DNA of 64,000 bases, from contig CBDAQO010000002.1 of assembly GCA_965199105.1 (NCBI GenBank), positions 2,914,001 through 2,978,000 on the forward strand, written 5' to 3'. Below the pieces are notes generated by a model. That model had not been told where the DNA came from. It ran no database searches and saw nothing but the letters and a program-made list of their open reading frames with translations. This DNA comes from LMUY01 sp965199105. Its GTDB lineage: Bacteria > Pseudomonadota > Alphaproteobacteria > Acetobacterales > Acetobacteraceae. Position numbers and translations under genes: made by a program. Shown piece by piece: positions 28,573 through 36,395 of the stretch (positions are counted from its first letter, which is position 1; every line of letters begins with the position of its first letter).

Positions 28573-29846
28573 GCGGCTGCCCGTTCGCGACCCGGCGCGG
28601 CCTGATCGGGGCAGCCGCCGGGTTGGCGGGCGCGCTGGCGGCCGGGCGGGTAGCCGCCGAGGCGCCGCCGTTGACCAAGACGCAGGGCATGCCGGCCGAC
28701 CGCCTGCTGCCGTTCCATGGCGCGCATCAGAACGGCATCGTGACACCGATGCAGGCGCACACCTACTTCGCCGCCTTCGATGCCATCACGACCAAGCTGT
28801 CCGACCTCGCCGCCCTGATGCAGGTTTGGACCGTAGCGGCGGCCCAGCTCACCCAGGGCCAGCCGCTCGGCACCGGCGCCGCTGCGGAGGATCAGCCGCC
28901 GCCGGATTCGGGGGAGGTGCTCGGCCTGCCTCCCAGCCGGCTCACGCTCACCTTCGGCTTCGGGCCCAGCCTGTTCAGCAAGGACGGCTTGGACCGCTTC
29001 GGCCTGGCCAAGCTGCGCCCGGCCGCGCTGGTGGACCTGCCGCGTTTCGTCGGCGACCAGCTCGTGCCGGAGCGCACCGGCGGCGACCTCTCCGTCCAGG
29101 CCTGCGGCGACGACCCGCAAGCCACCATGCACGCCGTCCGCCAACTCATGCGCCTGGCCGACGGGGTGGCGAGCGTGCGCTGGGTGCAGGCCGGCTTCCT
29201 GCCCGGCTACGACCCGGCGGTGACGCCACGCAACCTGATGGGCTTCAAGGACGGCACCGCCAACGTGCCCGTGGCGCAACCCAGCGCGCTCGACCGATCG
29301 GTGTGGGCCGGCGACGAGGGCGGCGCCTGGATGCAAGGCGGCTCCTACGCCGTGGTACGCCCGATCCGCATCGCGCTCGAACACTGGGACCGCATGAAGC
29401 TCGGCTTCCAGGAGCAGACCATCGGCCGCTTGAAGGCGTCCGGCGCGCCGATCGGGGCCACCGACGAGTTCGCCACCGCCGATTTTGACGCCGCCGACGA
29501 GGACGGCAACCCGGTCATCGCCGAGAACGCGCACATGCGCCTAGCCGCCCCGGCCAACAACGACGGCGCGCAAATCCTGCGCCGCGGCTATACCTACGAC
29601 AACGGCGTAAGCATGGTGGCCGAACGCTGGCCCCCCTGGCGCCACGCAATGGAGCTAGACGCCGGCCTGCTGTTCGTCTGCTACCAGCGCGACCCCCGCA
29701 CCGGCTTCATCAAGATCTTCGACCGCATGGCCAAGTTCGACATGCTGAACCAGTTCGTAACCCATGTCGGCGGTGGGCTGTTTGCCTGCCCGGGTGGGGT
29801 GCTGCCGGGGCGCTACCTGGGGCAGGGGTTGTTTGAGGCGGCTTAG
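28569..29846 (+). CDS. EfeB-like DyP-type haem peroxidase with Tat signal
   Basis: Dye-decolourising peroxidase of the EfeB/deferrochelatase branch: a periplasmic haem protein exported folded by Tat. The 425-residue product begins at a GTG overlapping the upstream stop; TRRGLIGAAAGLAGALAAG is a twin-arginine signal. Peroxidase features are LTFGFGPSLF, the distal GFKDGTAN motif, the likely proximal His of ENAHMRLA and ILRRGYTYDNG. In E. coli EfeB acts in EfeUOB ferrous uptake. Here no efeU or efeO is adjacent; the partners are a porin and a propeller protein instead. Confidence 0.9.
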   Translation: MSGCPFATRRGLIGAAAGLAGALAAGRVAAEAPPLTKTQGMPADRLLPFHGAHQNGIVTPMQAHTYFAAFDAITTKLSDLAALMQVWTVAAAQLTQGQPLGTGAAAEDQPPPDSGEVLGLPPSRLTLTFGFGPSLFSKDGLDRFGLAKLRPAALVDLPRFVGDQLVPERTGGDLSVQACGDDPQATMHAVRQLMRLADGVASVRWVQAGFLPGYDPAVTPRNLMGFKDGTANVPVAQPSALDRSVWAGDEGGAWMQGGSYAVVRPIRIALEHWDRMKLGFQEQTIGRLKASGAPIGATDEFATADFDAADEDGNPVIAENAHMRLAAPANNDGAQILRRGYTYDNGVSMVAERWPPWRHAMELDAGLLFVCYQRDPRTGFIKIFDRMAKFDMLNQFVTHVGGGLFACPGGVLPGRYLGQGLFEAA

Positions 29847-29963
29847 GGGTGAGCGGGTGGGTAGTTTGTTCTGGAGGGATGGAGGGTTGTTCCGTCGAGT
29901 CGGGACTTAGAGCGGACCTGGGGCAGGCTGAATAATGCGAGCTGCTGCAAGTTCGGACGCTAA

Positions 29964-30032
29964 GGGTCATCTAATAAGTGGGGGTTACGCGGAAATTCGC
30001 TTTGACGCCGTGTCTCATATGGCCGCTTTGCG
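29964..30032. repeat. 69-bp direct repeat, copy A
   Basis: Begins GGGTCATCTAATAAGTGG and ends ATATGGCCGCTTTGCG; 68 of 69 bases match copy B at 30686-30754, same orientation. It lies downstream of the MafI-like immunity gene, so the two copies bracket the toxin-tail/immunity pair. Confidence 0.9.
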
Positions 30033-30072
30033 GTCGGAAGCGGCGGCCTTGGCTCGGCTGAAATGCATTTTC

Positions 30073-30093
30073 GGGTCCGTTGCTACCGGACCC
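30073..30093. terminator. Hairpin downstream of the immunity gene
   Basis: GGGTCCG and CGGACCC form a perfect 7-bp stem with a 7-base loop. In the minus-strand direction it lies about 150 bases after the immunity gene and is followed by GAAAATGCATTT, weakly terminator-like. Confidence 0.35.
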
Positions 30094-30241
30094 CCAATAA
30101 GGCTGGAACTGACGGAACAGCGTTTAAATACGCATAAGCAGACGAAGCGTGAACACCGGGCAGGGCGGAGGGAGCGCTGACACGACAGCGGTCTACTTCA
30201 ATCCGACCCGGTTTTCCGATGCATTTTGTAGAAATTTGAGA

Positions 30242-30538
30242 TCATTGTGTCGTGTGCCCGGGCTTAAGGAGGTCGTCGACGCCACTCAGGCCAGTTCCAG
30301 GTTTGATGTTCATTTTCTTTGCGGCCGCCGCAAACAGGCTGCGCAATTCTATGGGAACAGGTTTTTCCGACTCTAGTACAATGTCGGCCATGTCGTCCAA
30401 CGCAAGGCTGTACTCCCCTGCGTCTATGTAGCGCCTTATCTGGAAGCGGTCTCGGTCATTCATTGCTGAATGAGCCAGATCAAAAATCTGATTGAGGTGG
30501 TTCTTGAGAGTTTGTGCGTCTTGCGCGGTGAAGGGCAC
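30242..30538 (-). CDS. MafI-like immunity protein
   Basis: A 98-residue acidic, helical protein. The central part, RRYIDAGEYSLALDDMADIV, fits the MafI/colicin-immunity-like pattern in which 'hIDAGEYxxAL..h' is followed by a second helix region, here PIELRSLFAAAAKKMNI. Such proteins neutralise the C-terminal nuclease of polymorphic toxins. The start is a GTG whose first base is the last base of the upstream toxin-fragment stop (TAGTG), so translation is coupled. Its GC content is well below the chromosomal norm, consistent with transfer. Confidence 0.7.
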   Translation of the reverse strand: MPFTAQDAQTLKNHLNQIFDLAHSAMNDRDRFQIRRYIDAGEYSLALDDMADIVLESEKPVPIELRSLFAAAAKKMNIKPGTGLSGVDDLLKPGHTTQ

Positions 30539-30810
30539 TACTTTGGTCCTTTCGGATTGCGCGGAGTGTTTGTCGGAAAGCCTGTTACAATCGTCTTTCC
30601 ATCGCCCTCGACAACCACGTCTATATCTACGCCGTCACGACTGCCGCTGACGACAGTACGCCCCCTGCGTCCAGGTTGTCGCGAGGGGTCATCTAATAAG
30701 TGGCGGTTACGCGGAAATTCGCTTTGACGCCGTGTCTCATATGGCCGCTTTGCGCCAGTTGTCGTCATTCTAGGGCTGCCGGGCCGAGCCCGAACCCGGA
30801 CATTGAGCAT
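30538..30810 (-). pseudogene. Orphan C-terminal tail of a polymorphic toxin (likely RNase-type)
   Basis: A 90-codon frame whose last half, SGSRDGVDIDVVVEGDGKT followed by IVTGFPTNTPRNP, resembles the end of BECR/EndoU-like RNase toxin domains, which finish with a beta-strand and a 'T.hPTN.PRNP' tail. No delivery domain or full nuclease domain precedes it; the first half instead reads through copy B of the 69-bp repeat (about codons 19-41). It is therefore a truncated toxin end or a stored cassette joined to repeat DNA. The downstream immunity gene is one base away. Identification of the fold is tentative. Confidence 0.55.
30686..30754. repeat. 69-bp direct repeat, copy B
   Basis: Same sequence and orientation as 29964-30032 with a single mismatch (GGCGG for GGGGG). 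This copy lies inside the toxin-tail frame and marks where toxin-like protein sequence begins. Confidence 0.9.
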
Positions 30811-30920
30811 GGTGCGTAATTCAAGAAATTTGCACCAAGAAAAGTTGGAGGCCAGTATAGTAAGTTCTTTTTATGTTCACGGCTGCAAATAGCAAAGTTG
30901 AGTCGACGACAGAATACAGC

Positions 30921-31592
30921 TCACTGCTCTGTCCACTCTTCGGGCACGTGCTGCACGTCGTCATGGTTCCAGGCAGTGACGGTCGCCCGCACCTTCGTGC
31001 CTTTTGGATTCGAGGACACGTTCATTGATGTGGTTCTAAACTTGTAGCCCGTTCCAAGCCGTTGTTCCGCAAGTTGCTCGGCGCGGTGCGCCCTGTCGCT
31101 GGTCAAAAGAATATGCAGGACCAGCACCAGTCCAGCTGGAAGAAGACAACCGGCCGCGATGTAGAATTTGGTCCGCCTTGGCTTCCCGCCATTTTTTATA
31201 TAGGCTGCCTGGACAGGTTCTCGGCCCAGCTCCCGCACGACCCATAGCAACGTCGCAAACAACACTATCGACACTGCGAAATCTAACGCAAACCCACCGG
31301 GTGCTAGCCGAAATTCAGTCAGAATCAAGTCTGGAGGTATCATAAAGGGCATTGCTGCAATGAGGCCCAGAAACGCAGCAAGAAAGAAAATTGCAAAGCC
31401 TCGAACAATCCTAGCAGCCTTAATATTGCCGCGCATTAGGAATATGCCAGCAATAACGGTGAAGATATTAAAGCTAGACCCATAGCTTATACTATGAGTG
31501 ATTGAATAAATCATCACACCGATATCGAGGCAGCCCCCAAAGATGAGGACGCAGCCTACTATGCGCAAAGTGCGACGTACGGGTTGCTCCAT
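30921..31592 (-). CDS. Multi-span membrane protein of unknown function
   Basis: A 223-residue protein with about five hydrophobic helices (around IVGCVLIFGGCLDIGVMIYS, FNIFTVIAGIFLM, FAIFFLAAFLGLIAAMPF, a further helix and YIAAGCLLPAGLVLVLHILL) and a soluble C-terminal part of about 50 residues ending HVPEEWTEQ. The frame opens further upstream, but AGGAGG five bases before the ATG at 31592 decides the start. GC content is near 48% against about 70% in neighbouring genes, so it was probably acquired. No family recognised. Confidence 0.75.
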   Translation of the reverse strand: MEQPVRRTLRIVGCVLIFGGCLDIGVMIYSITHSISYGSSFNIFTVIAGIFLMRGNIKAARIVRGFAIFFLAAFLGLIAAMPFMIPPDLILTEFRLAPGGFALDFAVSIVLFATLLWVVRELGREPVQAAYIKNGGKPRRTKFYIAAGCLLPAGLVLVLHILLTSDRAHRAEQLAEQRLGTGYKFRTTSMNVSSNPKGTKVRATVTAWNHDDVQHVPEEWTEQ

Positions 31593-31876
31593 CGATTCCT
31601 CCTGCTCGGCCCCGTTCACATGACTGTGATACCGGGGCACTGGCAGGACAGCAAGAATCACTGGTGCGAATGTCAAGATTTGGCATCGCTCCACCGGGCC
31701 AGCATAGTCAATGCTTTAGTGGAGCAGAAGTCCGGTGCGCATGTCCGGTTTGGCGGTTCCGGTCGCTAACAGCGGACGGTCCGCTTTCGGCCAATGTACA
31801 ATGCTTTGACACAACGAAGTGCCAAACAGGATGTCGGTGCGTTCAAGGTCGATTGCCTGAGCCGCCCTGTCGTTGA

Positions 31877-32938
31877 TCAGGGAATGAGACGGTCGGCGCG
31901 CAGCCGGGTGAACAGGTCGAAGAACGCGTCATCGGTAGACTGGTAGGCGGTAAAGCCGAGGCGGCGGCTTTTGCCCATGTCGGTGACCACCTCGATGGGG
32001 CGACCCAGATCGGCATCGGTGTGCCAGGGCGAGGCAAGGCGGGATAGGTCGGGTTCTGCGAGATGATGGCGCTCCGCGATGCGCCGCCAAATCGGCCTAT
32101 CATCGGCCATCTGCTGCTCAAGGGGACATACCGAGCCGTCGAATGCAGCCGGCTGCAACCCGAACCACGCGGCGATGCGGTCCCACATCCAACTCCAGCG
32201 GAAGACGTCGCCGTTGACCACGTTGAACGCCTGGTCGCGGGCGGCCGGGGTGGTCGTGGCCCAGAGCAGGTGGCGGGCCAGCTGCCTGGCATCGGTCATG
32301 TCGGTCAAGCCGTTCCACTGGGTGGCGGAGCCAGGAAAGCGGAACGGCCGCTCCAGCTCGCGGCACAGCATGGCATAGGTCGCCAGCGTGGTACCCATGT
32401 TCATGGCATTGCCCACGGCCTTGCCTATCACCGTATGCGGCCGGTGGACGCTCCAGCCGAAGCCGTCGCGTGCCGCGGCGGCAAACAACTCGTCCTCCTG
32501 GGCATAGTAGAAGTTTTCCACGTCGAGCCGCCCCTGCTCCTCGCGGAACGGCGTCTGCGGCAGTGTGCCGTGCCCATACGCCTCGAACGGGCCCAGGTAG
32601 TGCTTGAGGCCGGTCACCAGGGCCACGTGCCGTGGTCCTGCGGCCTTCGGCAGCCCCGCAAGCAGGTTGCGGACCATTGCAGCGTTGACGCGGATGTTCT
32701 CGGCTTCCGTCGGCTGGCGCAGCCAGGTGGCGATGAACACCGCATCGGGCCGGATGCCGCGCAACGCAGCCGTGGTATTGGCGGCGTCAAGCAAGTCGGC
32801 GGCTACCGGCAGGATGCTCGACTGCGGAACGGGACGGCGCGCTAGGCCATGCACCGTCCAGCCCTCTTCCGCCAGCAGCGCCGCCGTCGCGCTGCCAACG
32901 ATCCCGCTGGCGCCCACCACCAATGCTGTTCCCGCCAT
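31877..32938 (-). CDS. PRISE-type SDR reductase
   Basis: NADPH-dependent short-chain dehydrogenase of the progesterone 5-beta-reductase/iridoid synthase-like group. The 353-residue product starts MAGTALVVGASGIVGSATAA (GASGIVG cofactor motif), has VALVTGLKHYLGPFE around residue 106 and NFYYAQEDELFAAA containing the active-site tyrosine in the group's characteristic place, followed by VHRPHTVIG. Bacterial members reduce activated enones; the natural substrate is unknown. It is a single gene with about 65% GC, intermediate between island and core genes. Confidence 0.85.
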   Translation of the reverse strand: MAGTALVVGASGIVGSATAALLAEEGWTVHGLARRPVPQSSILPVAADLLDAANTTAALRGIRPDAVFIATWLRQPTEAENIRVNAAMVRNLLAGLPKAAGPRHVALVTGLKHYLGPFEAYGHGTLPQTPFREEQGRLDVENFYYAQEDELFAAAARDGFGWSVHRPHTVIGKAVGNAMNMGTTLATYAMLCRELERPFRFPGSATQWNGLTDMTDARQLARHLLWATTTPAARDQAFNVVNGDVFRWSWMWDRIAAWFGLQPAAFDGSVCPLEQQMADDRPIWRRIAERHHLAEPDLSRLASPWHTDADLGRPIEVVTDMGKSRRLGFTAYQSTDDAFFDLFTRLRADRLIP

Positions 32939-32999
32939 GCGATTGTCCTTCGAGGAGAAAGCCGTAGCTGGGCTGTCGCGGCCAATTGTTCTAGCAGGC

Positions 33000-33039
33000 C
33001 ATGTCCGCTTTCCACGGCCAGCTTCTCGAAAGCGGAACG
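33000..33039. repeat. 40-bp repeat, copy 1
   Basis: Starts CATGTCCGCTTT and ends AAAGCGGAACG; 35 of 40 bases match the copy at 34042-34081. The CATGTCCGCTTT...CGGAACG ends are partly complementary, so each copy can form an imperfect hairpin. A related fragment (GGTCCGCTTTCGGCC) occurs near 31779. Confidence 0.75.
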
Positions 33040-33140
33040 GCAGCTAACGGCCATCCTCGGCCAGGATCGATGTGTTGCGGAAGGCTGACTTCTTGCATGG
33101 GGGATCATATCTGCGACGTGGTTCTGCTGGAGCAGTGTGC

Positions 33141-33989
33141 ATGAGAGTGATGGCCTTTTATAACCGGCTAGGGTTCGTGGCGATCTTAGCCGCGGGGCTG
33201 GCTGGTAACGGAGCGGTGGCACAGGATTCCGCCGGAACCCCGGTTTCCGGTCCTGCTCCCCAAGGTGTTCAGCTCGATCTGGCGAAGACATTCCACACGC
33301 GTTCAGCTTGGCGCCTGGTCGTGACAGAGGGGCCGCCCACCAAGGACTATGGTGACAACGATGCGCCTGGTGCGCTCACCCTCTGCTTGCACAAGACCCC
33401 GGAAGGGCCGTGTGTGTCCTCCCCGGTGACTCCACCGCTTCGAGCGGCGCTGTCCGGCGACCCAATGTGGGAGCCGCATTATCTACTCGCCGCCGAGGTG
33501 GTCTACCCGCAGGGAGCGAACTCTGCGCCAGTTCTGCTGATCGTCACCGGCAGTCTGAACTCTGGAGACGGGGATCAGATCGTCGAGACGCAGTTGGTAG
33601 CCTACGACGCGAGCCAGGACGCCTTCCGGCGCGTCTATGCGGAGAGTACTGGTCACAACAACAACCAGGAGATCCGCTTTGTTAAAGACGGCCCGCTTCG
33701 GGGACGCGTGATCACTGCCGAGCCGCAGGATCGTCCGCCTTTCGCCTTCTGGATTGTGGTCAATGAACCTGCGCCATCGGGACTCTATCGCCAAGTGCTC
33801 CGCTATCAGAGTGCTACCGTCTACAACGACGGCAACCCGCTGCCAGTGATCGACTCCGAGATGCCCAACATCGAGAGGCGGCTAGGTCTGTGGAAGCCGG
33901 GGCAGCCCATCCCAACGCCCGGCCCTGGCGGTAGCAACAAGCCCTGTTCCAAGCCGACGCTACGACACACCGAACTGTGGTGCGGCTGA
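33141..33989 (+). CDS. Secreted protein of unknown function
   Basis: A 282-residue protein with a signal peptide (MRVMAFYNRLGFVAILAAGL...AVAQ) and no domain I recognise. The mature part has FHTRSAWRLVVTEGPPTKDY, several acidic turns and a C-terminal segment with two cysteines (SNKPCSKP, ELWCG) that may form a disulphide. GGAG nine bases before the ATG at 33141 favours this start. It lies alone, bracketed by the two 40-bp repeats, which suggests it moved as a unit or that the repeats are solo insertions on either side. Confidence 0.7.
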   Translation: MRVMAFYNRLGFVAILAAGLAGNGAVAQDSAGTPVSGPAPQGVQLDLAKTFHTRSAWRLVVTEGPPTKDYGDNDAPGALTLCLHKTPEGPCVSSPVTPPLRAALSGDPMWEPHYLLAAEVVYPQGANSAPVLLIVTGSLNSGDGDQIVETQLVAYDASQDAFRRVYAESTGHNNNQEIRFVKDGPLRGRVITAEPQDRPPFAFWIVVNEPAPSGLYRQVLRYQSATVYNDGNPLPVIDSEMPNIERRLGLWKPGQPIPTPGPGGSNKPCSKPTLRHTELWCG

Positions 33990-34041
33990 AGCGCATGGGT
34001 CCGCCAAGGATCGAAGGCCGACATCAAACCCGCACCGATTG

Positions 34042-34081
34042 CATGTCCGCTTTTCCCGGGCAGCTTCTCCAAAACGGAACG
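34042..34081. repeat. 40-bp repeat, copy 2
   Basis: Starts CATGTCCGCTTTT and ends AAAACGGAACG, same orientation as 33000-33039, followed by another GTCCGCTTCCGGCC fragment. It sits in the 230-base gap after the secreted-protein gene; no gene is seen in that gap. Confidence 0.75.
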
Positions 34082-34221
34082 TCCGCTTCCGGCCCAGTCT
34101 GGTCTGCCGTATAGCGTTCACCTTTGCCCCTTAGTCCCGGCAGCACTTCGGCGCTCCCAACCACCCGCCGCTCCAAAGGCCATCTACCCGCGGCGCCCAA
34201 CTCCCAACGCTCACCCCTCTC

Positions 34222-35076
34222 TCACGCAACTCCATACCGCTTGAACCAAGCCTGCATCCGGCTCCAGCCATCCTCCGCTGCGTCGCGCACATAGGTTGGG
34301 CGGTAGTCGGCGTGGAAGCCGTGGCCGGCGTCGGGGTAGATCACGATGTCCACCGTCTTGCCGGCGGCGCGGGCCTTGGCGGCGGCGGCTTGCACGTCGG
34401 CGGGGGCGATGCCGGGGTCCTTCGCGCCGTAGAGGCCGAGCAACGGGGCGTGCAGGTCGGTGGCCAGGTCGGTCGCGGTGTGCGGCTGGATGGCGCTGGT
34501 GCCGTCGTTCACCGGGCCGTAGAATGCCACCGCCGCCTTCAGCCGCGGGCTGTGGGCGTCGTAGAGCCACACGGCGCGACCGCCGCGGCAGAAGCCGACC
34601 ACGCCGAGGCGCGCCGGGTCACCGCCATGGGCGAAGGCCCAGTCGGCGATGCTGTCCAGGTCGGTCATCAGCGTGGCGTCCGGCGCCTTGCTGATCACCG
34701 TGCTGACGATGGTGTTGATGTCGGTCATCTTCGATAGGTCACCCTCGCGGGCATAGAGTTCGGCGGTGACGGCGAGGTAGCCCAGCTTGGCGAGGCGGCG
34801 GCAGGTGTCGCGGATGTATTCGTGGATGCCGAAGATCTCCTCGATCACCTGCACCACCGGGAACGGCCCGGCGCCCTCGGGCCTGGCGAAGTAGCCGGGC
34901 AACTGGCCGTCCGCCACCGGAACCTGCATCTCGCGGGTGACGAGGCCGGCGCTGTCGGTGTGGATGGCCTGCGCGTGGACGCATTCGGTGGCGAGCGTGA
35001 AGCCGGTGATGAGGCCGGTCATCATGAAGCCGCGGCGCGCCAGTGGCGGTATGGTCAAACCCTGCAGGCCATCCAT
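34222..35076 (-). CDS. Dienelactone hydrolase family protein, exported
   Basis: Alpha/beta hydrolase of the dienelactone hydrolase (carboxymethylenebutenolidase) family. The 284-residue product carries an N-terminal LARRGFMMTGLITGFTLA that looks like a twin-arginine or Sec signal, then EEIFGIHEYIRDTCRRLAK, the nucleophile elbow GFCRGGRAVW (Cys163), the acid Asp220 (YGAKDPG) and His252 (DAGHGFHADYRP). Family members open the lactone ring of dienelactones in aromatic degradation, but many have other esterase roles. It ends 30 bases upstream of icd in the same direction as icd, as a separate unit. Confidence 0.9.
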   Translation of the reverse strand: MDGLQGLTIPPLARRGFMMTGLITGFTLATECVHAQAIHTDSAGLVTREMQVPVADGQLPGYFARPEGAGPFPVVQVIEEIFGIHEYIRDTCRRLAKLGYLAVTAELYAREGDLSKMTDINTIVSTVISKAPDATLMTDLDSIADWAFAHGGDPARLGVVGFCRGGRAVWLYDAHSPRLKAAVAFYGPVNDGTSAIQPHTATDLATDLHAPLLGLYGAKDPGIAPADVQAAAAKARAAGKTVDIVIYPDAGHGFHADYRPTYVRDAAEDGWSRMQAWFKRYGVA

Positions 35077-35106
35077 TCGCGTCGTCCTTGTGTTGCGGTT
35101 GCGAGT

Positions 35107-36318
35107 CTAGCCCATTGCCGCCTTCAGGTTGTCGTCCAGCTTGGAGAGGAAGTCCTGCGTGTTGAGGTAGGGCTGGTCGCGCCCGATCAGGCTGGCCAGG
35201 TCCTTGGTCATGAAGCCCGCCTCCACCGTCTGCACGCACACCCGCTCCAGCGTCTCGGCGAAGGTGGTCACGTCCGGGGTGGCGTCGAAGCGGCCGCGAT
35301 AGGCCAGGCCGCGCGTCCAGGCGAAGATGGAGGCGATCGGGTTGGTGCTGGTCTCGCGGCCCTTCTGGTGCTCGCGGTAGTGCCGGGTGACGGTGCCGTG
35401 CGCCGCCTCGCTTTCCACCGTGCGGCCGTCCGGGCTCATCAGCACGCTGGTCATCAGCCCCAGGCTGCCGAAGCCTTGCGCCACGATGTCGCTCTGCACG
35501 TCGCCGTCGTAGTTCTTGCAGGCCCAGACGTAGCCGCCGTTCCATTTCAGCGCCGAGGCCACCATGTCGTCGATCAGGCGGTGCTCGTAGGTGAGCTTGT
35601 GCTCGGCGAAGCGGGCGGCGAACTCGGCGTCGAACACGCGCTGGAAGATGTCCTTGAACTCGCCGTCATAGGCCTTGAGGATGGTGTTCTTGGTCGAGAG
35701 GTACACTGGATAGTTGCGCGCCAGGCCATAGTTGAACGACGCCCGCGCGAAGCCCTCGATCGACTTGTTGGTGTTGTGCATGCCCATCGCGACGCCCGGG
35801 CCCTTGAAGTCGAACACCTCCATCTCGATCGGGCTGCCGCCTTCCGGGTGGTACACCAGCGAGACCTTGCCCGGCCCGGGGATCTTGGTCTCGGTAGCGC
35901 GGTAGATGTCGCCATAGGCGTGGCGCCCGATCACGATCGGCTCGGACCAGTGCGGCACCAGGCGCGGCACGTTGGAGCAGATGATCGGCTCGCGGAAGAT
36001 GGTGCCGTCGAGGATGTTGCGGATGGTGCCGTTCGGGCTGCGCCACATCTTCTTGAGGTTGAACTCGGTCACCCGCGCCTCGTCGGGCGTGATGGTGGCG
36101 CATTTCACCGCCACGCCGAACTCGCGGGTCGCGTGGGCCGCGTCCACCGTCACCTGGTCGTCGGTCTGGTCGCGGTATTCGATGCCGAGGTCGTAGTAGC
36201 GCAAGTCGATGTCGAGGTAGGGCAGGATTAGCTTGTCCTTGATGAAGCCCCAGATGATGCGGGTCATCTCATCGCCGTCCATCTCAACGACGGGCGTCTT
36301 CACCTTGATTTTGGCCAT
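35107..36318 (-). CDS. icd: Isocitrate dehydrogenase (NADP+), homodimeric eukaryote-like type
   Basis: TCA cycle enzyme, isocitrate to 2-oxoglutarate with NADPH formation. The 403-residue product is of the subfamily shared with eukaryotic cytosolic and mitochondrial enzymes, common in alphaproteobacteria. It starts MAKIKVKTPVVEMDGDEMTR and contains the substrate loop MWRSPNGTIRNILDGTIF, ALKWNGGYVWACKNYDGDVQSD with metal-binding aspartates, and AAHGTVTRHYR at the cofactor site. It supplies 2-oxoglutarate for the GOGAT encoded at 17-23 kb. Confidence 0.97.
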   Translation of the reverse strand: MAKIKVKTPVVEMDGDEMTRIIWGFIKDKLILPYLDIDLRYYDLGIEYRDQTDDQVTVDAAHATREFGVAVKCATITPDEARVTEFNLKKMWRSPNGTIRNILDGTIFREPIICSNVPRLVPHWSEPIVIGRHAYGDIYRATETKIPGPGKVSLVYHPEGGSPIEMEVFDFKGPGVAMGMHNTNKSIEGFARASFNYGLARNYPVYLSTKNTILKAYDGEFKDIFQRVFDAEFAARFAEHKLTYEHRLIDDMVASALKWNGGYVWACKNYDGDVQSDIVAQGFGSLGLMTSVLMSPDGRTVESEAAHGTVTRHYREHQKGRETSTNPIASIFAWTRGLAYRGRFDATPDVTTFAETLERVCVQTVEAGFMTKDLASLIGRDQPYLNTQDFLSKLDDNLKAAMG

Positions 36319-36395
36319 GGTCTACCCTCAAAACTGCCTTGTTGTGGGCCTGCGCAAGCCGCGCGGCCCAGCCGGGGCGGGACCATCGCACCCGG

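Larger units (their letters stand above)
29847..30241. other. Non-coding stretch at the left edge of the low-GC island
   Basis: No convincing gene. It contains copy A of the 69-bp direct repeat and a small hairpin. Base composition drops from about 70% GC to near 55% here. A short open frame from 29935 reads mainly through the repeat and has no family resemblance. Confidence 0.5.

Noticed and set aside
29935..30180. Plus-strand 81-codon open frame over repeat copy A
   Set aside because: Half is repeat sequence and no homology or ribosome site is visible.
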